DNA of 5,567 bases from NCBI GenBank assembly GCA_026393335.1, contig JAPLAJ010000079.1, positions 1 to 5,567 of the forward strand, in the 5' to 3' direction. Both the position numbers and the translations under genes were made by a program. A model generated the notes under the pieces. That model made no database searches and was not told the origin of the DNA. It saw only the letters and a program-made list of their open reading frames with translations. The stretch is from Rhodoluna sp. (lineage in GTDB: Bacteria; Actinomycetota; Actinomycetes; Actinomycetales; Microbacteriaceae). Of this stretch, positions 1 to 5,567 are shown in pieces. The stretch's first letter is position 1. Each line of letters begins with the position of its first letter.

Positions 1-1203
1 ATCTAACCAGTTCTGCCAGAAAGCAGCAGATCCAACATCTGGGTTAGATCTAGTTTCTTTAGCTATGTATGCGTTATTGATTACAGAGGCAACCTTGTTC
101 TTGAAGCCTGGAATGTTCAGCTCGGCAACTTTGTTCTTGACTGCCACCTGTGCACGCACTAACTGCGCTTGGCATGGAGTGTATGCAACACATTTGCGCA
201 GCATGATGCTTCGCTCTTGGTTACCAAAGTTTCTGAATGCTGGTCCTCTACCGAGCCAGTCAAGCTGGGCATCTTCCTGCATTGGGAAAGTGCCATCTTG
301 GCCCCAAGGAATAATCTTTAGCTTGCCGGTGTCATCAAAGACAATGTAGTAATTGTTTTGAACAACATCTGTATAGCCATCCCAGTTGCTTGTGTATATA
401 TCTGTAGCCATGAGGTTTATCACTGAATTCATGTCGGCTATCTTGTTCACAGCTGTCCACCACTGCTCACCATTCAAAACAGATACAGCAATAGCAGCAT
501 TAAGGTCAGTCCTATTGCTGTCACCATAGTTGGTGTCGTAACAACCGCTTTGGTAATAAGTGAGGTCGGCAAGATAACAGTTCGAACTATAAACATGGAC
601 TGGGTTTAGCCAACGCTTGAGCATCTGAGCATCGATTGATTCAACATTCATATACAAACCAAAGTCTGCATTATTTAGTGTCACCCAAGAGTATGTCGTT
701 CTTGGTGCAACCAATCCCATAGCTCTGTAGATGCGGTAAGCAGTATCTTCTCTGATGAATGAAGGATCTTGAACCATGCTGTTCAAAGTCATTCTGGTTA
801 GTCCAAGAAACTTTTGTCCAGGCACAAACGCATCGAACTTCAGTTTCATTGGAGCTTTTCCATAGAGATTAGTTCTTGTGGCTTGGCCTTTTAGTCGAAC
901 GCCAATATTGTTTAGGGTTGTGACTTTGCCATCGGCTGTTGTGATGGCCACGTTAGCGGTCTGATAAACAGATGTATATGGATCGTTGTTGAGAGTGTCA
1001 ACTGAAGCTTGGGGAAGAGTTAGATTCACATTGGATACAACAACTGGGTTGTAAAAGACAGCCGCTTGGTCAGTGCCTTCGTTGTATGAAGTAGTGCTTA
1101 TTCCAGAGACTGGTTGAGCAGCTATCGCACTCTGAGTTGACGTTGCCCCCAAACAGAGCACGAGCAACGTTGAAAGCAATAGCCTTGTTCTGACCGATCC
1201 CAT
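1..1203 (-). CDS. Secreted CotH-family protein kinase-like protein (3' end outside window)
   Basis: The minus-strand frame is open for 401 codons from ATG at 1203 to the window edge, with no stop, so the C-terminus is missing. The start is supported by GAAGG in the leader, 7 bases before ATG. Residues 1-28 form a Sec signal peptide: Arg5 and Arg7, a Leu-rich core, and an Ala-Ile-Ala cleavage motif at 26-28. No lipobox is present, so export is expected without lipid anchoring. The body matches the CotH fold, an atypical secreted protein kinase first known from Bacillus spore coats. It has a G-V-R-L-K-G strand near residue 100, N273-W274-D275-G276-Y277, and I298-P299-W300-G301-Q302-D303-G304-T305-F306. 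D275 and D303 are the likely catalytic and metal-binding aspartates. Cys209/221 and Cys338/344 could form disulfides. It lies 35 bp behind the LacI gene and may be co-transcribed with it. The substrate is unknown; sporulation is not implied. Confidence 0.85.
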   Translation of the reverse strand, partial: MGSVRTRLLLSTLLVLCLGATSTQSAIAAQPVSGISTTSYNEGTDQAAVFYNPVVVSNVNLTLPQASVDTLNNDPYTSVYQTANVAITTADGKVTTLNNIGVRLKGQATRTNLYGKAPMKLKFDAFVPGQKFLGLTRMTLNSMVQDPSFIREDTAYRIYRAMGLVAPRTTYSWVTLNNADFGLYMNVESIDAQMLKRWLNPVHVYSSNCYLADLTYYQSGCYDTNYGDSNRTDLNAAIAVSVLNGEQWWTAVNKIADMNSVINLMATDIYTSNWDGYTDVVQNNYYIVFDDTGKLKIIPWGQDGTFPMQEDAQLDWLGRGPAFRNFGNQERSIMLRKCVAYTPCQAQLVRAQVAVKNKVAELNIPGFKNKVASVINNAYIAKETRSNPDVGSAAFWQNWLD

Positions 1204-1238
1204 GGCAATTCCTTCAATGTTGGAAGCAGGGTTCTAGT

Positions 1239-2294
1239 CTATTTTGACTTGGTTAACTTTGCTACGGACCCACGTATAACTAAGCTCGCCGGCAATACGA
1301 TTTCCTTGGGCTTAGTGTTTCCCTCTATTGCCTCAACAAGTTCAGTAACGGCGATGCTACCCAATTCTTCAACAGGTCTGGATATAACTGTGATGCCTGG
1401 CACCATTGCTGCAGCCCAAGGGCTATCGTCAAAACTCACAACTGAGATGTCTTTGCCTATTGTTAGCCCGCGTTCACCAACTACTTTTAGCACAGCAAGA
1501 AGCATGTCGTTGTTTGAAGTGAAGATGATAGTTGGGGCTTTAGGGGAGTCTAATAATTTCTCTACAGCAGACTCAGCAATTGCTTGCTTGTCTTCGCTAT
1601 AAACCCAAACCGATTTAGCCTTTGCTGTTTTCACTCCAAGTTCAAATCCATCAACTCTTTCTTGAACAGATGTAATCGGAATTTCTGGCTGAGTCGAAGT
1701 GAAACCTCTAATGCCTGGAACTGCAATGAGGAAACCTAGATTTGTGTGACCGCTCTCACCTGCGTATAAAACTGCCTCTTTTGCAGCTACTTCATCTCCG
1801 GTAGTTACAGTAGTGAATCTCTGGATATCCAACATGCGGTCAATGATTACTACAGGCTTACCACCAAGTTTTTTGGGAGTCAGATGAGAGTGCTTGGTTG
1901 TTGAAGCTGGAACAAGGATGATGCCATCAACTTGATTAGAAAGCATAGTCTCTACTGCAACGCGCTCAACTGCAACATCTTCATCGCTATGTTGGATCAG
2001 AACGCGAAAACCAAGTTCCTTCGCTCTATCGATGATTGACTTTGTTGCTCGGTCAAAGAATGCATTTGTGAAATCTGAAATAACCACAAGGCCTATAGTT
2101 TTAGTTTTTCCAGCTCTCATAGCAACTGCTAGGGCGTTAGGTCGATAACCCAGACCTTCAGCAACTGATCGAACATGGTCAACGGTTTGTTTGCTAATGC
2201 GACCATATCCAGCTAGCGCTCTAGAGACGGTAGCCCGAGATACACCTGCCGCTGCTGCGACATCGTTGATAGTCGCATTCTTGTTCGTCGCCAT
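1239..2294 (-). CDS. LacI-family transcriptional regulator
   Basis: This cytoplasmic DNA-binding repressor is 351 residues long, the normal length for LacI/GalR proteins. An N-terminal helix-turn-helix covers about residues 8-35 (T8-I-N-D-V-A, then G17-V-S-R-A-T-V-S-R-A-L), with R20-A21 at the base-reading positions. The hinge follows at about 50-62 (Y50-R-P-N-A-L-A-V-A-M). Here Met59 sits where most relatives have the minor-groove Leu, and Val57 replaces the usual Arg. Residues 65-345 form a periplasmic-binding-protein-like effector domain, with the family signatures F258-T-S-N-N-D263 and V285-V-S-F-D-D290, and I-S-R-P about 15 residues later. ATG at 2294 is preceded by AGGG at 7 bases. The gene diverges from the sugar ABC operon, and a palindromic operator lies between them, so the transporter is the obvious target. 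Autoregulation and control of the downstream CotH-like gene are possible. The effector is not readable from sequence but is probably the transported sugar or a derivative. Confidence 0.95.
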   Translation of the reverse strand: MATNKNATINDVAAAAGVSRATVSRALAGYGRISKQTVDHVRSVAEGLGYRPNALAVAMRAGKTKTIGLVVISDFTNAFFDRATKSIIDRAKELGFRVLIQHSDEDVAVERVAVETMLSNQVDGIILVPASTTKHSHLTPKKLGGKPVVIIDRMLDIQRFTTVTTGDEVAAKEAVLYAGESGHTNLGFLIAVPGIRGFTSTQPEIPITSVQERVDGFELGVKTAKAKSVWVYSEDKQAIAESAVEKLLDSPKAPTIIFTSNNDMLLAVLKVVGERGLTIGKDISVVSFDDSPWAAAMVPGITVISRPVEELGSIAVTELVEAIEGNTKPKEIVLPASLVIRGSVAKLTKSK

Positions 2295-2360
2295 TCAATC
2301 ACCCTATCTAATTCAAAGGCTTTAGTTCCGTCACCAAAACGTTACCTGAATAAGTTGCCA

Positions 2361-2390
2361 TTAAAATTCTTTTACTGTCATGATGATACT
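2361..2390 (+). promoter_or_regulatory. Candidate promoter for the ABC transporter operon
   Basis: TTAAAA at 2361-2366 and GATACT at 2385-2390 are separated by 18 bases and each matches the sigma-70 consensus at 4 of 6 positions. Transcription would start near 2397, so the palindrome at 2397-2414 would cover the start site, a classic repression position. The boxes are weak and the region is A/T-rich. An alternative pairing is TTGCCA (2355-2360) with CATGAT (2379-2384), also 18 bases apart. Confidence 0.35.
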
Positions 2391-2396
2391 ACGGAA

Positions 2397-2414
2397 TGCG
2401 AGAACGGTCTCGCA
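2397..2414. promoter_or_regulatory. LacI-family operator (18-bp inverted repeat)
   Basis: TGCGAGAACGGTCTCGCA reads almost the same on both strands. Eight of nine base pairs are symmetric around a central CG; only the pair next-but-one to the centre (A/G) breaks symmetry. Even length, a central CG and 16-20 bp size are the usual form of LacI/GalR-family operators. It sits 26 bp before the binding-protein start and 102 bp upstream of the divergent lacI-type gene, so the encoded repressor is the expected binder. The assignment rests on symmetry and context, not on a known consensus for this protein. Confidence 0.75.
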
Positions 2415-2424
2415 ATTCTCGCAA
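2408..2424 (+). repeat. Direct repeat of the operator half-site
   Basis: TCTCGCAA occurs at 2408-2415, as the right arm of the operator, and again at 2417-2424, with 9-bp periodicity. The second copy extends the similarity of the palindrome arm toward the ribosome binding site. It has no inverted partner, so it may be an accessory contact for the repressor, a duplication relic, or chance. Confidence 0.5.
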
Positions 2425-2440
2425 ATAACAAGGAGAAATT

Positions 2441-3424
2441 ATGAACAAGCGTATTTTGAAGGTTGGTTTTGCAGCTCTAACAGCTGCAGCACTGACCCTC
2501 GGCATCACAGGTTGTGCTCCTGAAAAGAAGCTAACAATCGCATTCGTAATGGGTGCAGAATCAGATCCATTCTTCCAGGCAATGAAGGTCGGAGCAGAAG
2601 CAGAAGCTTTGGCTCAGGGTGTTGACCTAATCTGGCAGGGCGACCCATCAGCTTACGACGTGGCAACTCAGGTTCCAATCGTAGACAACGTACTAGCTCA
2701 GTCACCTGACGGTCTAGTGCTAATCCCAACCGACCCAACTGGTCTTCAGGCTTCAGCTGACAAGGCAACTGCTGCAGGTGTAGCACTAGCTCTTGTTGAC
2801 ACAACAATCAACGACACCACAAACGCAGTTATCACCATCACTGGTGACAATGGCGATGGTGGCGCTAAGGCTGCTGACGCAATTGCTAACGCTATTGGTT
2901 ACACCGATGGTGAGACTTACGAAGTTGTTGTAGGTCTAACTTCAGCAACTGCTACAACAAACGTTGGACGTCTAGAAGGCTTCAAGGCTCGCGTAGCATC
3001 TGACTACCCAGGTATCTTAATCAAGGATGTTGCTTACTCAGCTTCTAACCCACAGACAGCTAACAGCAACGTTAACAACTGGTTGACCAAGTACCCGAAC
3101 CTAAAGGGAATCTTCGCAATCGATGGAACTAACGCTTCAGGTGCAGCTGCTGCACTTCAGGCTAAGGGTCTAGTTGGCAAGATTGCTCTAGTTGGTTACG
3201 ACGCTTACCCTGCAAACGTGGAACTGATCAAGTCTGGTGTATTCACCGCGCTTATCGCTCAGGACCCAGCTGCAGAAGCAAGACTAGCAATCCAGGCACT
3301 TGTTGCATTCATTAAGAACGGAACAAACCCATCTGTAAAGGACGTAGTCATCCCTAACGTCACACTAGATGCAAACACATCTGATGATGACTTCGCTAAA
3401 TACACTTACGTTGCAATCAACTAA
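2441..3424 (+). CDS. Sugar ABC transporter substrate-binding lipoprotein (CUT2, RbsB/FrcB-like)
   Basis: This extracellular ligand-capture subunit of the transporter has 327 residues, normal for the family. Residues 1-24 form a lipoprotein signal peptide: Lys/Arg at 3-7, an Ala/Leu-rich core, and lipobox I22-T-G-C25. Cys25 is the lipidated residue tethering the mature protein to the membrane. The rest is a type 1 periplasmic-binding fold: first strand L31-T-I-A-F with D42-P-F-F-Q contacting ligand, D90-G-L-V-L-I-P-T-D near the first lobe end, D228-G-T-N at the second-lobe ligand loop, and G252-Y-D254 at the hinge-facing loop. AAGGAG lies 5 bases before ATG. It is the first gene of the operon and directly behind the operator. 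Codon use looks more strongly biased than in its neighbours (many CTA, GCA, GCT and AAC codons), as expected for an abundant binding protein. The ligand is unknown; a pentose, hexose or related polyol is likely. Confidence 0.93.
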   Translation: MNKRILKVGFAALTAAALTLGITGCAPEKKLTIAFVMGAESDPFFQAMKVGAEAEALAQGVDLIWQGDPSAYDVATQVPIVDNVLAQSPDGLVLIPTDPTGLQASADKATAAGVALALVDTTINDTTNAVITITGDNGDGGAKAADAIANAIGYTDGETYEVVVGLTSATATTNVGRLEGFKARVASDYPGILIKDVAYSASNPQTANSNVNNWLTKYPNLKGIFAIDGTNASGAAAALQAKGLVGKIALVGYDAYPANVELIKSGVFTALIAQDPAAEARLAIQALVAFIKNGTNPSVKDVVIPNVTLDANTSDDDFAKYTYVAIN

Positions 3425-3464
3425 GTAGTTTAAAAGAAGAACACTCCTCGATAAAGGACACACA

Positions 3465-4511
3465 ATGAGCAACAGCAAGCAAGACACAGCAGGCAAACTC
3501 AGTTTGCTGACCCAGGTGAAAGCCTCGTTCAGTAATCAGAGTGCGCTTCTGGTAGTCACCCTAGTAGTACTAGGTGTTGTATTTCAGATCACCTCTCAAG
3601 GTATCTTTCTGACAACCAATACCTTAGGCACAGTTCTAAACGACTGGGGTTCATACATCTTGCTTGCTGTTGCTCAAACCTTTGTAGTAATCACAGGTGG
3701 CATCGATCTTTCGGTCGGTGCAACTGTGAGCTTGAGCTCTGTCGTTGCTGGCTGGGTGTTAGTTAGAGGCCTAGGCCTTGACTCAACAACCACCGGCAGC
3801 GATGCAACTCCTTATGTATTGCTAGCAGTATTTGTCTCGCTGATGGTGGGATTAACGGTTGGCGCGATAAACGCCTTCCTCATAAATGTCTTAAGGATTG
3901 TTCCATTCATTGCAACTCTTGCAACCATGGGAGCCATGGCAGGTCTTGCAATCATCATCTCTGGTGGTATGCCACTGCAGGGACCTAACAACTGGGAGCT
4001 TGGCATCCCTTACAACGTCTTTGGTATTCAATTACCCATCTCAACTACTGTTCTTGCAGTGATCATCATCACAGTTATATGTGGTCTAGTTCTGCACAAG
4101 ACCAAGTTCGGTCTTCACACTTTTGCTCTAGGTTCAAACTCATTTGCAACCCGTGCTGCTGGTATCTCACCAGCAAAACAAATCACCAAGGTATACATGC
4201 TCTCTGGTGGTCTCGCTGGTCTTGCTGGGGCGTACGCATACATCAGACTTGGTGCTGGTTCTCCATCTAACGGTTCAGGCATGGAGCTATATGCAATTGC
4301 TGCAGTAGTTATTGGTGGTGTATCACTTATGGGTGGCGTTGGCCGCATGGTCGGAATCGCTTTAGGAACTCTAGTTCTATTCACAGTTCAATCAGGATTA
4401 CTAATGGTGAAGGTTGTTACAGTTAGCCCTTCACTAAAGCAGGTAATCGTTGCTCTACTTATTGTTGCCGCAGTAGCAGTACAAACTCTTCAGAAGTCGG
4501 GGAGGAAGTAG
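3465..4511 (+). CDS. CUT2 sugar ABC transporter permease (RbsC/FrcC-like)
   Basis: This integral membrane subunit forms the translocation channel, probably as a homodimer since only one permease gene is present. It has 348 residues and roughly eight to ten hydrophobic segments, starting near 27-43 and ending near 325-342. It belongs to the branched-chain/ribose permease family (BPD_transp_2). Signatures are G78-G-I-D-L-S-V-G-A86, P147-F-I-A-T-L-A-T-M-G156, and the late A277-I-A-A-V-V-I-G-G followed by S287-L-M-G-G-V-G-R. The cytoplasmic coupling region that meets the ATPase lies at about 221-247 (A-L-G-S-N, then A-A-G-I). AAAGGA sits 6 bases before ATG. It follows the binding-protein gene by 40 bp, without an obvious hairpin between them, and its stop is 3 bp before the ATPase start. 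Confidence 0.94.
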   Translation: MSNSKQDTAGKLSLLTQVKASFSNQSALLVVTLVVLGVVFQITSQGIFLTTNTLGTVLNDWGSYILLAVAQTFVVITGGIDLSVGATVSLSSVVAGWVLVRGLGLDSTTTGSDATPYVLLAVFVSLMVGLTVGAINAFLINVLRIVPFIATLATMGAMAGLAIIISGGMPLQGPNNWELGIPYNVFGIQLPISTTVLAVIIITVICGLVLHKTKFGLHTFALGSNSFATRAAGISPAKQITKVYMLSGGLAGLAGAYAYIRLGAGSPSNGSGMELYAIAAVVIGGVSLMGGVGRMVGIALGTLVLFTVQSGLLMVKVVTVSPSLKQVIVALLIVAAVAVQTLQKSGRK

Positions 4512-4514
4512 ATC

Positions 4515-5279
4515 ATGGCTCAAAAAGTTATTTACGAAATTAGAAATGCTTCAAAGAACTATGGAGCAGTTGTAGCTCTTGATGGAGCAAGTCTGAAGCT
4601 TCACGCAGGTGAAGTTATTGGACTAGTTGGTGACAACGGTGCTGGTAAATCAACCCTTGTGAAAGTTTTATCAGGAGCTCATTCACCTGATGGAGGAGAG
4701 ATCTTCTTAGAAGGTGAAGAAAAGGTTTGGTCTAACCCTAAGCAAGCACTAGAGGCGGGCATTGAGACTTTGTACCAGGACTCAGGCCTTGCTCAGCATC
4801 TGACAGTAAGCCAGAACGTATTTCTTGGTAGAGAGAAGTTTGTCAAAGGCGTCTTTGGAAAACTTGGCTTCCTTGCTAAAAAGCAGATGGAAGAAGAAGC
4901 TCAGAAAGATCTAGAAGCAGTAGGAATTGCATTCCCGTCTTCTAACCGTCCAGTGTCACAACTATCTGGTGGACAAAGACAAGCGGTTGCTATTGGTCGT
5001 GCAGTGTCATGGGCTAGAAAAGTCCTAATCCTCGATGAGCCAACTAACCACCTAGGTGCAAGACAGTCAGCTGAAGTTCTTGAAGTAATCAAGAAAGCAA
5101 AAGCCAAAGGTCTTGGTGTTATCTTCATCTCACACACCCTGCCGCACGTTCTTGCAGTCACCGACAGAATCGTTGTTCTAAGACTTGGACAGATTGTTCG
5201 TGATTCACCAACAAGCGAATACACCGCTGATTCCCTAATTGGAACTATCACCGGTAGCTACTCAAAAGAAGAGAAGTAA
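4515..5279 (+). CDS. CUT2 sugar ABC transporter ATP-binding protein, single NBD (FrcA-like)
   Basis: This cytoplasmic ATPase powers the permease. It has 254 residues with one nucleotide-binding domain, about half the usual CUT2 ATPase (RbsA-type, ~500 residues), so it should act as a homodimer, as in FrcA of Sinorhizobium. All motifs are present: Walker A G39-D-N-G-A-G-K-S-T47, Q-loop Gln88, signature L150-S-G-G-Q154, Walker B V170-L-I-L-D-E175 with the catalytic Glu, and switch His207. The segment after Walker B reads T177-N-H-L-G181 where CUT2 relatives usually have T-A-A-L-G. The C-terminus is complete with a natural stop, so this is not a truncated tandem protein. GGAGG lies inside the permease end, 9 bases before ATG, and the 3-bp gap suggests translational coupling. 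Confidence 0.94.
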   Translation: MAQKVIYEIRNASKNYGAVVALDGASLKLHAGEVIGLVGDNGAGKSTLVKVLSGAHSPDGGEIFLEGEEKVWSNPKQALEAGIETLYQDSGLAQHLTVSQNVFLGREKFVKGVFGKLGFLAKKQMEEEAQKDLEAVGIAFPSSNRPVSQLSGGQRQAVAIGRAVSWARKVLILDEPTNHLGARQSAEVLEVIKKAKAKGLGVIFISHTLPHVLAVTDRIVVLRLGQIVRDSPTSEYTADSLIGTITGSYSKEEK

Positions 5280-5289
5280 AGAAACAAAA

Positions 5290-5567
5290 ATGACTTATCT
5301 ATATCTCAAGGCTGACATATATCCAGATCTTTCTAAAAGAAAAGAAGTAGAAGCAGCATACTCAGAACTAATGAGAGCATCTCTTGCCGAACCTGGCTGT
5401 CTACTATATGACTTAGTTGTCGATCAAGAGAACCCTCAGGTCTGGCACATGTTCGAAAAGTGGGAGAGCAGAGATGCTTGGAATGACCACATGAAGACAG
5501 AACACGTTGCCAAGATCCAACAGCTAGAGCCATCACTAATTGTTGCTCCAACAGTATTGAATTTCTA
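5290..5567 (+). CDS. Antibiotic biosynthesis monooxygenase (ABM)-fold protein, YgiN/LsrG-like (cut at window end)
   Basis: The frame runs from ATG at 5290 for 92 codons and ends in an incomplete codon, TA, which may be the stop or a Tyr. The family is usually 90-105 residues, so the protein is nearly complete. It shows the small ferredoxin-like ABM pattern: an opening beta strand (Y3-L-Y-L-K-A), a helix at about 16-33, E34-P-G-C-L-L-Y40, F55-E-K-W-E-S60, and H67 with H72 five residues later. Family members include quinol monooxygenases (YgiN), heme-degrading enzymes, and LsrG, which isomerises phosphorylated autoinducer-2. Which reaction applies here cannot be told. It starts 10 bp after the ATPase stop, so it is most likely in the same operon. 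Its ribosome binding site is poor (only an A/G-rich stretch, GAGAAG at 5271-5276, 13 bases away), so translation may depend on coupling with the gene before it. Confidence 0.82.
   Translation, partial: MTYLYLKADIYPDLSKRKEVEAAYSELMRASLAEPGCLLYDLVVDQENPQVWHMFEKWESRDAWNDHMKTEHVAKIQQLEPSLIVAPTVLNF

Larger units (their letters stand above)
2295..2440. promoter_or_regulatory. Divergent control region between regulator and transporter operon
   Basis: This 146-bp gap separates two divergently read genes and must hold promoters in both directions. It carries the strong inverted repeat at 2397-2414, an extra half-site just downstream, and a bare AACGTT core at 2338-2343. A good ribosome binding site, AAGGAG at 2430-2435, lies 5 bases before the binding-protein ATG. 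On the minus side AGGG precedes the regulator ATG. I could not assign a convincing minus-strand promoter. Confidence 0.8.

Noticed and set aside
65..349. 94-codon plus-strand open frame within the CotH region
   Set aside because: It lies opposite the long open minus-strand frame that carries clear CotH motifs and a signal peptide; its own translation shows no recognisable domain.
1208..1224. Small inverted repeat (CTTC...GAAG) between the LacI and CotH-like genes, considered as a terminator
   Set aside because: The stem is only about 4 bp, has no U-tract, and overlaps the ribosome binding site of the CotH-like gene.
1249..1602. 117-codon plus-strand open frame
   Set aside because: It is antisense to the C-terminal half of the LacI-family gene and has no family features.
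2505..2807. 100-codon minus-strand open frame
   Set aside because: It is a shadow of the binding-protein gene caused by its strong codon bias; the composition is Leu/Pro/Arg-rich without a domain.
3425..3464. Gap between binding-protein and permease genes checked for an attenuating hairpin
   Set aside because: No stem longer than a few bases is visible; it holds only the permease ribosome binding site.
4209..4216. GGTCTCGC inside the permease gene, identical to an operator half-site
   Set aside because: It is a single arm with no inverted partner and is explained by the coding sequence for Gly-Leu-Ala; TCTCGC at 3835-3840 is likewise an isolated match.
5333..5551. 72-codon minus-strand open frame
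   Set aside because: It is opposite the ABM-fold gene, which has conserved motifs; the low-complexity Leu/Phe end reflects antisense reading of A-rich sequence.

Overview
The window looks like part of a streamlined, fairly low-GC genome. Codon use favours A/T-ending codons, including many CTA leucine codons. The gene content (a secreted CotH-fold kinase, a LacI-family regulator and a CUT2 sugar ABC transporter with a lipoprotein binding protein) and the very short gaps fit a small aquatic actinobacterium, for example a freshwater or marine Microbacteriaceae-like or acI-like lineage. That placement is inference and only modestly confident. No RNA gene, mobile element, CRISPR array or origin was seen.

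Layout: two gene blocks diverge from a 146-bp control region (2295-2440). Leftward on the minus strand runs a LacI-family repressor (2294 to 1239). After 35 bp comes a secreted CotH-type protein (1203 to beyond base 1, cut by the window edge). Rightward on the plus strand runs a compact operon: a sugar-binding lipoprotein (2441-3424), a CUT2 permease (3465-4511), a single-domain CUT2 ATPase (4515-5279) and a small antibiotic-biosynthesis-monooxygenase (ABM)-fold protein (5290 to the window end, where the last codon is cut).

How it fits together: the control region holds an 18-bp inverted repeat (2397-2414) with a central CG and one mismatched pair, typical of a LacI-family operator. It lies 26 bp before the start of the binding-protein gene. 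A third half-site follows on the same strand. The simplest model is that the LacI protein senses a sugar or sugar-like compound and represses the transporter operon. The binding protein, one permease and one short ATPase match the FrcBCA (fructose/ribose/mannose) architecture rather than the usual CUT2 form with a ~500-residue tandem ATPase. The ABM-fold gene at the end of a CUT2 operon recalls LsrG of the autoinducer-2 uptake operon, so the ligand may be something other than an ordinary hexose. The CotH-like gene behind the repressor is an unexpected partner and may be under the same control.
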